Shown here one piece after another: positions 6,193 through 14,489 of a stretch of 64,000 nucleotides of DNA; position 1 is the first letter of the stretch; each line of letters opens with the position of its first letter. Below the pieces are notes generated by a model. That model was not told the DNA's origin and made no database searches. It saw nothing but the letters and a program-made list of their open reading frames with translations. The position numbers were made by a program, and so were the translations under genes. Location: contig CAXXNZ010000013.1 of NCBI GenBank assembly GCA_963676075.2, forward strand, positions 372,001 through 436,000. The letters run 5' to 3'. This DNA is from JAHJQZ01 sp963676075 (lineage in GTDB: Bacteria; Pseudomonadota; Alphaproteobacteria; Rhizobiales; Devosiaceae).

Positions 6193-9186
6193 GTGCGTAA
6201 AGGCCAAGTAACAAAAGTATCAGTTGAGAGTTCAGCGCTTACGCAACCCCGTGAAAGGGAGCGCAGCAAGCGTGTTACTCATGTTGCGCAAACTTTCCGC
6301 GCCCGTCCGCTGCTCACAACTGCACTGACGGCAAATCTTGCCCTTCTCTCTGTCGCAACAGAGCCGGCCCTGGCCTGGGAACATATTACTGGTGACCAGA
6401 CCGTGATCGGCCCAGATGCAGCCGGAAGCGGCACCCTCGGCAATCCCTACAGTTACGGCGGTGATCTGGAGATTGGCGACGGAGCCATAGGCGGCAGCTT
6501 GTCAGTCACTGCCGGTGGTACGGTGACTGATATCGGTGGGTTTGATGTCTACGTTGGATGGGAAAATGATAGCGCCATCACTGTTTCCGGAACGGGCAGC
6601 ACATGGAGGTCCTTTGGTAGTTTTTTTCTGGGAATGGATGGAGGCAAAGGCACCGCCAATGTTTCGGATGGCGGCACCCTAAGTGCGACGTCCTTCTCTA
6701 TTGGCCGTAACCTCTCCTCTTCTGGCCATGTCGAGGTGGACGGCGGAACACTCAAGACAACCTTCTACGTTGTCATCGGGGAAAATGGAGCCGGCAGCCT
6801 GACCCTTTCGCATGGGGGCGTGCTGACCATTCAATATATAGACAGCTCCAGCAAAATTTTACTTGGGCGCTATGCTGGAAGTGGTGGCGCGCTGAATATC
6901 GGAGCGGCAGCGGGTGAGGCGGCAGCCGCCGCCGGTACAACGAATGCACCCGTTATTCAAACAGGATCTGGCACCGGCAAGGTGGTGTTCAATCACACGG
7001 ATACAAATTATATCCTTGGCGCGGCCATTCAAGGTTCAACTTCCATTGAGCATTATGCCGGAACCACAATTCTGACCGGCACGAACACCCATACCGGCGG
7101 CACGACGATTTCCGGCGGCACCCTGCAGATCGGTAACGGTGGCACCAGTGGCAGCCTGAGCGGTGATGTCACCAACAATGCGACTCTCATCTTTAGTCGC
7201 GGTGATGCTCTGACCTATGCCGGTGTGATCAGCGGTACTGGCTCGCTGACCAAATCCGGTGCAGGCACGCTGACCCTGACCGGCAGCAACACACATACCG
7301 GCGGCACGACAGTCTCCGCCGGCACGCTGCAGATCGGCAATGGCGGCACCAGCGGGAGCCTGAGCGGCAATATAACCAACAATGCCGGCCTCCTCTTCAA
7401 CCGCTCCGACGCCTTGACCTATGGCGGGATGATCAGCGGCACGGGATCACTGACCAAATCCGGTGCGGGCACGTTGACCCTGACCGGGTCGAACACCCAT
7501 ACCGGTGGCACGACGGTTTCTGCTGGCACGCTGCAGATCGGCAATGGGGGGGCCAGTGGCAGCCTGAGCGGCAATATCACCAATAATGCCGCTCTGATTT
7601 TCAATCGCAGCGATGCCCTGACGTATGCTGGCGATATGTCTGGCACGGGCGCGCTGACCAAATCGGGTGCCGGCACGCTGACCTTGACCGGGGCGAACAC
7701 CCATACCGGCGGCACGACGGTTTCGGCTGGCAGGCTGGTGGTCAATGGCAGCCTTGGTGCCGTGACCCTGAGTGGCGGCACGTTAGGCGGTTCCGGCACG
7801 ATCGGCGGGTTCACGGCCAATTCCGGCAGCACGATTGCGCCGGGCAATTCCATCGGCACGCTCAATGTCACCGGGAATGCGGACTTTGCTGCCGGATCGA
7901 CCTATGAAGTTGAGGTCGACAGCGCCGGGAACGCGGACAAGATCGTCGCCACAGGCGGGGTCAGCATCGACCCCAATGCCAAAGTCAACATTCTGGCCGA
8001 GAACGGCACGGACGATGGCTCCACCTATGCGCCGTCCACCACATACACGATCATAACCGCAGGCAGCGCCGTGAACGGCAAGTTCGGAACAGTCACCGAC
8101 AATTTTGCCTTCCTTGATGCGGCCCTTGTGTACAACCCCAAGGATGTGACCCTGACGCTGACGCGCAATGCCGCGCCCTTTGCTTCAGTCGGCCGTACTC
8201 CAAACCAGACTGCGGTTGCCAATGGTGTGAGCAGCCTCACCGCAGGCAATGCGGTCTATAACGCAGTCGTGGGGCTGAGCGCCGATGGCGCCAGAACGGC
8301 TTTCGACAGGTTGTCGGGTGAGATCCATCCCTCGATAAATGGGCAATTGCTGGAGGACAGCCATCTGGTGCGCGATGCTGCTCTGGCACGTATGCTTGCG
8401 CCTGAAGAGGCAACAGGCGCCTGGGCGCAGGCCTATGGCAATTGGGAACAAAGCCAGGGTGATGGCAATGCCAGCGAGATGAACCGGCTGCTTGGCGAGA
8501 CGCTGTTCGGCGCCGATGCCATTGTTTGGGATGGCTGGCGCACGGGCGTTGTGGCGGGATATGCCAAAACCGGCTTTTCGGCGGGCAATGTCGCTTCAGA
8601 GGCTGATGCCGACAGCTATATTCTGGGCGGCTATGCCAGCGGGGCGTTTGGTCCGGTTGGCGTGCGGTTTGGCACGAGTTATGCGCTTCACGATGTCAGC
8701 ACCAGCCGCACAGCGAAAGCGGGCGGGTTCTCAAATGAGTTGACTGCTGACTATTTTGCCGGAACGGCGCAGGTTTTTGGCGAAGTCGGTTACAGGTTTG
8801 AGACGCCGCAGGGGCATTTCGAGCCCTATGCCGGTCTGGCTCTTGTGAACCAGCACAGCGCTGGCTTCAGCGAGAACGGGGGCGCAGCTGCGCTGACGGC
8901 GTCTTCAGCATCCCAGACGATGGGTGTCACCTCGATCGGGGTGCGCGGCATGCAGGAGCTGTCCGTTGGTGACGACGTGACTGCGGCCCTGACGGGCGGC
9001 GTTGAGTGGCGCCATGTCATTGGTGACACTTCTGCACAAAGCGCGATGAATTTTGCCGGCAGCGATGCGTTCACCATCGCAGGAACCCCCATGGAGCGTG
9101 ACACTTTCCAGCTTGAGGCGGGATTGAACCTTGAATTTTGCCGGCAGCGATGCGTTCACCATCGCAGGAACCCCCATGGAGCGTGA
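6193..9186 (+). CDS. Autotransporter 1 (PATR-repeat passenger), frameshifted in the beta-barrel
   Basis: Type Va secreted surface protein, 997 aa as read. A GTG start (aligned with the ATG of autotransporter 2) follows GGAG at 6183-6186. An extended signal peptide ends near residue 61 (EPALA). The passenger is glycine/threonine-rich with three 68-residue passenger-associated transport repeats (about 311-514), then a conserved stalk and a C-terminal barrel from about residue 740. A perfect 85-bp tandem duplication at 9048-9217 shifts the frame, so the protein ends in an aberrant tail (CRQRCVHHRRNPHGA) instead of the terminal barrel strands. The correct ending, finishing in KLSGTF at 9319, exists in another frame. 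As read, the barrel should not assemble; loss of one repeat would restore it. Confidence 0.85.
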   Translation: MRKGQVTKVSVESSALTQPRERERSKRVTHVAQTFRARPLLTTALTANLALLSVATEPALAWEHITGDQTVIGPDAAGSGTLGNPYSYGGDLEIGDGAIGGSLSVTAGGTVTDIGGFDVYVGWENDSAITVSGTGSTWRSFGSFFLGMDGGKGTANVSDGGTLSATSFSIGRNLSSSGHVEVDGGTLKTTFYVVIGENGAGSLTLSHGGVLTIQYIDSSSKILLGRYAGSGGALNIGAAAGEAAAAAGTTNAPVIQTGSGTGKVVFNHTDTNYILGAAIQGSTSIEHYAGTTILTGTNTHTGGTTISGGTLQIGNGGTSGSLSGDVTNNATLIFSRGDALTYAGVISGTGSLTKSGAGTLTLTGSNTHTGGTTVSAGTLQIGNGGTSGSLSGNITNNAGLLFNRSDALTYGGMISGTGSLTKSGAGTLTLTGSNTHTGGTTVSAGTLQIGNGGASGSLSGNITNNAALIFNRSDALTYAGDMSGTGALTKSGAGTLTLTGANTHTGGTTVSAGRLVVNGSLGAVTLSGGTLGGSGTIGGFTANSGSTIAPGNSIGTLNVTGNADFAAGSTYEVEVDSAGNADKIVATGGVSIDPNAKVNILAENGTDDGSTYAPSTTYTIITAGSAVNGKFGTVTDNFAFLDAALVYNPKDVTLTLTRNAAPFASVGRTPNQTAVANGVSSLTAGNAVYNAVVGLSADGARTAFDRLSGEIHPSINGQLLEDSHLVRDAALARMLAPEEATGAWAQAYGNWEQSQGDGNASEMNRLLGETLFGADAIVWDGWRTGVVAGYAKTGFSAGNVASEADADSYILGGYASGAFGPVGVRFGTSYALHDVSTSRTAKAGGFSNELTADYFAGTAQVFGEVGYRFETPQGHFEPYAGLALVNQHSAGFSENGGAAALTASSASQTMGVTSIGVRGMQELSVGDDVTAALTGGVEWRHVIGDTSAQSAMNFAGSDAFTIAGTPMERDTFQLEAGLNLEFCRQRCVHHRRNPHGA
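7072..7734 (+). repeat. Three tandem 204-bp units encoding 68-residue PATR repeats
   Basis: Direct repeats with a period of exactly 204 bp: the element CTGCAGATCGG starts at 7123, 7327 and 7531, and a diverged fourth boundary follows at 7735. Each unit encodes TLQIGNGG ... SGSLSG ... GTGSLTKSGAGTLTLTG ... NTHTGGTTVSAG. The period is a multiple of three, so gain or loss of units keeps the frame. Autotransporter 2 has one such unit (10711-10914). Confidence 0.9.
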
Positions 9187-9217
9187 CACTTTCCAGCTTG
9201 AGGCGGGATTGAACCTT
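9048..9217 (+). repeat. Perfect 85-bp tandem duplication inside autotransporter 1
   Basis: Bases 9048-9132 and 9133-9217 are identical. Autotransporter 2 carries the same segment once (12228-12312 region). The duplication ends share short homology (TGAATTTT at the left edge, TGAGTTTT after the right edge), as expected for slippage. Since 85 is not divisible by 3, the gene is out of frame after the first copy. Confidence 0.95.
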
Positions 9218-9319
9218 GAGTTTTCCGAGGGCGCAACACTCGATTTTGGCTATCAGGGGGCGCTTGGGTCGGCGGTCCAAAGCCATGGCGTCACAGCAAA
9301 GCTTTCCGGCACCTTCTAG

Positions 9320-9434
9320 AACCAAAGCAATACGCGGGGGTGGGGTGCGTAGCTGGTCTATCCCCGATAGAGCGGGTTGGACCCGATTGTCGGCAATTAT
9401 GCTGCCGGGAAAAGGCTGAATGTGGCTTCGGACG
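9320..9434. other. Unassigned spacer between autotransporter 1 and the luxR remnant
   Basis: About 115 bp without a recognisable gene or terminator. If the second copy of the locus once carried more of the LuxR-type gene, this is where it has decayed or been deleted. No homology to the LuxR-type gene was recognised before base 9435. Confidence 0.4.
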
Positions 9435-9550
9435 CAGAATATCCAGATACCGCATATCATCCACGACCATATGAAGCGGGAGTCTCCAGCCGCTCCAGCC
9501 TGATGGCCTTGTGGCTCGGCAAGGAATTGAAAACAAACAATAACCCCTAA
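9435..9550 (+). pseudogene. 3' remnant of a LuxR-type regulator gene
   Basis: The translation QNIQIPHIIHDHMKR aligns with QNNQSPHTTHDHVKR of the intact regulator (residues 225-239). After a 16-base deletion the last 22 codons (SSRSSLMALWLGK ... NNNP, stop) match again. The remnant covers about the final 43 codons of the intact gene and occupies the same position relative to autotransporter 2 as the intact gene does to autotransporter 1. It shows that the duplicated unit included at least the end of the regulator gene. Confidence 0.85.
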
Positions 9551-9557
9551 ACAGGGG
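9544..9557. promoter_or_regulatory. Dyad CCCCT-AAAC-AGGGG upstream of autotransporter 2
   Basis: Second copy of the 14-bp dyad seen at 6052-6065, again overlapping the (remnant) regulator stop codon. It is followed by about 125 bp of leader closely similar to that of autotransporter 1, including GATACAAAATACG and TAGACCCCGATGGAG just before the start codon. Likely the same promoter or operator region. Confidence 0.35.
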
Positions 9558-9682
9558 ATACAAAATACGACGTTTCGGCGGCACAAGCTTGCTTCGGAAC
9601 CTGACTTGCATCTTTACGTGAAATCGGCTCGGCACCGGTCTTTGGCAATAGCGTTCCACAGCTAGACCCCGATGGAGCCCCC

Positions 9683-12415
9683 ATGCATCAAGGACAGATG
9701 ACCCAAGCGGAAGTTCGCACACCAGCCCTTGCCGGCACGTGCCAAAAAGGGCGGGCCAAGCGCGCATGGCATCGGGTGCACAAATTGGCATTGCTGGCCT
9801 CAACCGCGTTTGCCATCCTCTCGGTGCAAGCGCTTGCCGGCGTTTACATCGACACTGATGTTACCGTCGATGGCATCGACGGCGGGCCATACGGCAAAGC
9901 ACTTTCAGACCCAAAGTTTGTTTCGGTAGGGGTGAAGGCCCCTGCCTCACTGACGATTTCAAGAGGGGGCACGGTAACGGCTCCGATCTCCAATATCGGC
10001 ACCAATCTACGTGGCACTGCAACGATCACCGGCGCCGGATCGCGTTGGTATGGCTTCGATATTATGCGGGTCGGCTGGGCCGGCAACGGTGTGGTAACCA
10101 TCGCGGATCACGGCTCGATGAGCGGAAAGGATATGGTTCTCGGCGTAGATAGTCTTGTGCAAGGGGCCGTGAATCTGTCCGGCGCTGGTTCAAAAATCGA
10201 ACTCTCCGGCAAATTGTCCCTGGGCGTCGAAGGCACCGGCACGCTCAACCTGTCGGACGGAGGAACGGTTGAAGCCGTCAGCAGTGTCTTCGGCGAAGGC
10301 TCGGGCGGGTCAGGTACGGCCATCGTTTCCGGCTCCGGCACGACGTGGACAAGCACCGGCGGCTTAATGGTCATCGGCGATGCAGGACGCGGTGTGTTGA
10401 CCTTGGCTGACAGCGCAAATGTCGTTGCCAATGATCGCGTTGACATCGCCAAGGAAAGCGGCTCCACCGGCATGCTCAACATCGGGGCAGCGGCCGGAGA
10501 GAGAGCCACGACTGCAGGAACGCTTCAGACCGGTGCCATCGTCTTCGGTGCGGGCGATGGCAGCATCGTCTTCAATCACACAGACACGGCCTATGACTTC
10601 AAAGCGAGCCTGACAGGCACGGGAACGCTCAAAATTATGAATGGCGGAACGATCCTGTCGGGCGACAATTCTGCCTTCACAGGCTCCACGGAAATCTCTG
10701 CCGGCACGCTGCAGATCGGCAATGGCGGCATTAGCGGTAGCCTGAGTGGCAATATCACCAATAATGCCGCCCTGGTCTTCAACCGCAGCGACGCATTGAC
10801 CTATGCCGGTGTGATCAGCGGTACGGGCGCGCTGACCAAATCGGGTACCGGCACGCTGACGCTGACCGGGGCGAACACTCATACCGGCGGCACGGCGGTT
10901 TCGGCTGGCAGGCTGGTGGTCAATGGCAGCCTTGGTGCCGTGACCCTGAGTGGCGGCACGTTAGGCGGTTCCGGCACGGTTGGCGGGTTCACGGCCAATT
11001 CCGGCAGCACGATTGCGCCGGGCAATTCCATCGGCACGCTCAATGTTACCGGGAATGCGGACTTTGCTGCCGGATCGACCTATGAAGTTGAGGTCGACAG
11101 CGCCGGGAACGCGGACAAGATCGTCACCACAGGCGGGGTCAGCATCGACCCCAATGCCAAAGTCAACATTCTGGCCGAGAACGGCACGGACGATGGCTCC
11201 ACCTATGCCCCATCCACCACATACACGATCATAACCGCAGGCAGCGCAGTAAACGGCAAGTTCGGAACAGTCACCGACAACTTTGCCTTTCTTGATGCGG
11301 CTCTTGGTTATGGTGACCCCAAGGCTGTGACGCTGACGCTGACGCGCAATGCCGCGCCCTTTGCTTCAGTCGGCCGTACGGCAAACCAGACTGCAGTGGC
11401 CAATGGGGTGAGCAGCCTGACAGCGGGCAATGGGGTTTTCGACGCCATCTTGGGACTCAGTGTTGATGGCGCCAGGACGGCTTTCGACAGGCTCTCGGGG
11501 GAGATCCACCCCTCGGTAAATGGGCAATTGCTGGAGGACAGCCATCTGGTGCGCGATGCTGCTCTGGCACGCATGTTCGCACCTGAAGAGGCAACAGGCG
11601 CCTGGGCGCAGGCCTATGGCAATTGGGAACAAAGCCAGGGTGATGGCAATGCCAGCGAGATGAACCGGCTGCTTGGCGAGACGCTGTTCGGCGCCGATGC
11701 CATTGTGTGGGATGGCTGGCGCACGGGCGTTGTGGCGGGATATGGCAAAACCGGCTTTTCGGCGGGCAATGTCGCTTCAGAGGCTGATGCTGACAGCTAT
11801 ATTCTGGGCGGCTATGCCAGCGGGGCGTTTGGTCCGGTTGGCGTGCGGCTTGGGACGAGTTATGCGCTTCACGATGTCAGCACCAGCCGCACAGCGAAAG
11901 CGGGCGGTTTCTCCGATGTATTGACTGCTGACTATTTTGCCGGAACGGCACAGGTTTTTGGCGAAGTCGGTTACAGGTTTGAGACGCCGCAGGGGCATTT
12001 CGAGCCCTATGCCGGTCTGGCTCTTGTGAACCAGCACAGCGCCGGCTTCAGCGAGACCGGCGGCGCTGCAGCGCTGACTGGCTCTTCATTGTCCCACACG
12101 ATTGGCGTCACCTCTGTCGGGGTGCGCGGCATGCATGAAGTGTCTGTTGGTGACGACATGACTGCGGCCCTGACGGGCGGCGTTGAGTGGCGCCATGTCA
12201 TTGGCGACAGTTCTGCACAAAGCGCGATGAATTTTGCCGGCGGCGACGCCTTCACCATCGCAGGAACCCCCATGGAGCGTGACACTTTCCAGCTTGAGGC
12301 GGGATTGAACCTTGAGTTTTCCGAGGGCGCAACACTCGATTTTGGCTATCAGGGGGCGCTTGGGTCGGCACATCAGAGCCACGGCTTTACCGCAAAACTT
12401 TCCGGGACGTTCTAG
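9683..12415 (+). CDS. Autotransporter 2 (PATR-repeat passenger), intact
   Basis: Full-length paralogue of autotransporter 1, 910 aa. The signal peptide ends near residue 52 (SVQALA). A distinct passenger head (about 53-340) precedes one 68-residue PATR repeat (about 343-410), a stalk almost identical to that of paralogue 1, and a barrel from about 636 ending in LSGTF with the C-terminal Phe recognised by the BAM complex. From codon 410 onward the DNA is near identical to autotransporter 1 apart from a diverged patch around 11380-11480 (versus 8210-8300). The heads share only general glycine-rich character. ATG at 9683 with GGAG upstream. Function is probably surface adhesion or aggregation, inferred from family. 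Confidence 0.9.
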   Translation: MHQGQMTQAEVRTPALAGTCQKGRAKRAWHRVHKLALLASTAFAILSVQALAGVYIDTDVTVDGIDGGPYGKALSDPKFVSVGVKAPASLTISRGGTVTAPISNIGTNLRGTATITGAGSRWYGFDIMRVGWAGNGVVTIADHGSMSGKDMVLGVDSLVQGAVNLSGAGSKIELSGKLSLGVEGTGTLNLSDGGTVEAVSSVFGEGSGGSGTAIVSGSGTTWTSTGGLMVIGDAGRGVLTLADSANVVANDRVDIAKESGSTGMLNIGAAAGERATTAGTLQTGAIVFGAGDGSIVFNHTDTAYDFKASLTGTGTLKIMNGGTILSGDNSAFTGSTEISAGTLQIGNGGISGSLSGNITNNAALVFNRSDALTYAGVISGTGALTKSGTGTLTLTGANTHTGGTAVSAGRLVVNGSLGAVTLSGGTLGGSGTVGGFTANSGSTIAPGNSIGTLNVTGNADFAAGSTYEVEVDSAGNADKIVTTGGVSIDPNAKVNILAENGTDDGSTYAPSTTYTIITAGSAVNGKFGTVTDNFAFLDAALGYGDPKAVTLTLTRNAAPFASVGRTANQTAVANGVSSLTAGNGVFDAILGLSVDGARTAFDRLSGEIHPSVNGQLLEDSHLVRDAALARMFAPEEATGAWAQAYGNWEQSQGDGNASEMNRLLGETLFGADAIVWDGWRTGVVAGYGKTGFSAGNVASEADADSYILGGYASGAFGPVGVRLGTSYALHDVSTSRTAKAGGFSDVLTADYFAGTAQVFGEVGYRFETPQGHFEPYAGLALVNQHSAGFSETGGAAALTGSSLSHTIGVTSVGVRGMHEVSVGDDMTAALTGGVEWRHVIGDSSAQSAMNFAGGDAFTIAGTPMERDTFQLEAGLNLEFSEGATLDFGYQGALGSAHQSHGFTAKLSGTF

Positions 12416-12708
12416 AACAGGCGGTTACCCCTGAATGAGCTGCCGCCGGGTCTGGCGTGATGGTCTTGCCGAAGGACTGGGTGTCGGGCTGCACCGCATC
12501 GAACGGCCGATGTGCCGGCAAGGGCTGCGGGCACGTCTCCGTCGGCGTAGCCTGCCCTTCAAACCGGCAGCAGTTCAGTCGCGAGCATGTCTCGGGATGC
12601 GGGTCGTCGCGACGATTCCCCGCCTTCGCCGGCCTAAATGGTTCAACGTCTTCGTGATTACGCCCTTCGTCTCTTGTGGGTGCTGGCCGGCAGCCACATA
12701 TTGGGGCC

Positions 12709-13428
12709 ATGGCCAGAAAAGACCCAGTGAAACAACAAAGCCCCCGCTTGCCCGACACGGGCAAGGTCAGCGGCGACATCGCGGCCTTCGTCAGCAAGGT
12801 CGGCGCCATGGCGCGGCCCGAGGCTGCACGCGACGGGCGGCTGCTGTTCGCCATGGATGCCACGATGAGCCGGCAGCCGACATGGGATCTTGCCTGTTCG
12901 CTGCAGGCCGAGATGTTCCGTGCCATTCCCAAACAGAGCGCCCTTCAGGTGCAATTGCTTTATTTCCGCGGCTTCGGCGAGTGCCGGGCGAGCAAATGGG
13001 TGCTCGATGCCGAGGCGCTGGAACGGCTCATGGGTCGCATCAGCTGCAGTGGCGGGCGCACCCAGATTGCGCGGGCGCTCGGGCATGCGCGAACCGAACA
13101 CGCCAAACGGCGGATCAACGCCATGATCTATGTCGGCGACGCCATCGAGGAGAGTGTCGACGATCTGGCCGACAAGGCTGGACAGCTCGGCATGCTGGGC
13201 CTGCCCATGTTCATCTTCCAGGAAGGCCATGATACCCATGTCGAGGCGGCGTTCCGCGATTTCGCCCGTCTCAGCAAGGGCGCCTATGCCAGGTTCGATG
13301 CTTCGGCGCCCGGCGAGCTGGCGGCCTTGCTTAAGGCCGTGGCCGCCTATGCCAGTGGCGGCAGGGACCTGATGAAACTGCAGACCAGCGGCGCGGCCAA
13401 GGCGTTGCTGGCGCAATTGCCGCCATGA
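12709..13428 (+). CDS. VWA-domain protein
   Basis: Cytoplasmic-looking 239-aa protein of the von Willebrand factor A type. The MIDAS-like motif DATMS is at residues 50-54 (ligand pattern DxTxS), preceded by a hydrophobic strand LLFAM. The ATG of MARKDPVKQQ at 12709 is preferred over an upstream in-frame start. Its stop overlaps the start of the J-domain gene (ATGA), so the two are made together. VWA proteins usually mediate metal-dependent protein contacts; pairing with a DnaJ-like membrane protein suggests a protein-assembly or chaperone role, but no specific function is known to me. Confidence 0.8.
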   Translation: MARKDPVKQQSPRLPDTGKVSGDIAAFVSKVGAMARPEAARDGRLLFAMDATMSRQPTWDLACSLQAEMFRAIPKQSALQVQLLYFRGFGECRASKWVLDAEALERLMGRISCSGGRTQIARALGHARTEHAKRRINAMIYVGDAIEESVDDLADKAGQLGMLGLPMFIFQEGHDTHVEAAFRDFARLSKGAYARFDASAPGELAALLKAVAAYASGGRDLMKLQTSGAAKALLAQLPP

Positions 13429-14129
13429 TCTATCTGTTTTTCGGCGGCCTGGCGCTTCTGACCATCGGCCTTGCCTACAACCGCATTCGCACGCTCGATC
13501 CGCGATTGCTGCGGCGCGGCCTGCGCTGGCTTGTCGGTGGTCTGGGCATCCTGATCGCCGCGGGACTGGCCTTTGCGCGGCGCGTCGACATCGCCGTGTT
13601 CGTCTTCGCTGCCGCCGTCGCGGTGCTGCGCACAGGCAGGCTCGGACCCTTCTCGCTCGATCTGCCCGACATGGAGACCGGAAATGTCTCCAAGGTCAGG
13701 AGCAGCTTTCTGGCGATGGAGCTCGACCACGATACCGGTGCCGTCTCGGGCCGGGTTGTCCGGGGGCGCTTTGCTGGCGCCGACCTGATCGATCTCGGGG
13801 AGATGGACACCCGCGTGTTGATTGCCGAAATCCACAACGATCCGGACAGCATGAGCCTTCTGGAAAGCTGGCTCGACGTCAATCGCCAGGGCTGGCGGGA
13901 GTATTTCGCCGAGCAGGACGCGGGCGGCCAAACCGGCGCGTCAACCGCCGCCGACCCGGTCGCCGAAGCCTATGAGGTCCTCGGCCTCAAGCCCGGCGCC
14001 AGCAAGGACGACATCCGCGCCGCCCACCGAGAGCTGATGAAAGCCATGCACCCCGACCACGGCGGCTCAAGCTATTTTGCCACCAAGATCAACCAGGCCC
14101 GCGACGTGCTGCTGAAAAAAGCGGAGTAG
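13425..14129 (+). CDS. Membrane-anchored J-domain (DnaJ-like) protein
   Basis: A 234-aa protein with two N-terminal hydrophobic segments (about 1-20 and 35-62), a middle region of about 100 residues, and a C-terminal J domain (181-234) containing the HPD tripeptide at 209-211 (AMHPDHGG). The layout resembles inner-membrane J proteins of the DjlA/TIM14 type that recruit DnaK to the membrane. It is translationally coupled to the VWA gene. It lacks the Gly/Phe and zinc-finger regions of DnaJ, so it is a specialised co-chaperone. Confidence 0.85.
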   Translation: MIYLFFGGLALLTIGLAYNRIRTLDPRLLRRGLRWLVGGLGILIAAGLAFARRVDIAVFVFAAAVAVLRTGRLGPFSLDLPDMETGNVSKVRSSFLAMELDHDTGAVSGRVVRGRFAGADLIDLGEMDTRVLIAEIHNDPDSMSLLESWLDVNRQGWREYFAEQDAGGQTGASTAADPVAEAYEVLGLKPGASKDDIRAAHRELMKAMHPDHGGSSYFATKINQARDVLLKKAE

Positions 14130-14489
14130 GCGACTGGCCGGGTCACGGGCGGTCCTGTCGATCACTCTGGCGCCGAGATCTGCGATCGAGCCATGGAAAG
14201 ATCAAGCGACTGCCTTACGCTCGATCGGCTGATTGTCGGTCTGCTAGTATATGGCTGGTTTTGGGCCCGAAGCGGACCGGCGACTCCCAAATGCCGATGG
14301 GGGGCAGGAGACATTCATCTTGCCAGACCTCAGACTCCGACGAGGCCGTCAGTGAACACGGTTGGCCCTGTTTGTGCTCGCGAAGACTGGCTGTGTTTGC
14401 TTTGATTTAGCCAAAAAAAGAAGGCTGGACATGATCATGTCCAGCCTTCTTCTCGATGCTTACGGCTGAAAGGCCGCGGAAATCAAGAC
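14130..14489. other. 360-bp intergenic region between convergent genes
   Basis: No credible gene. The right end holds the terminator of the ProVWX operon (14418-14451). The remainder is GC-rich and shows no repeat or RNA structure I recognise. Confidence 0.5.
14418..14451 (-). terminator. Rho-independent terminator of the proVWX operon
   Basis: A perfect palindrome, AAGAAGGCTGGACATGATC and its complement, centred at 14434/14435. On the minus strand it is followed by a run of seven T (complement of 14412-14418). It lies 39 bp after the proX stop. Confidence 0.9.
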
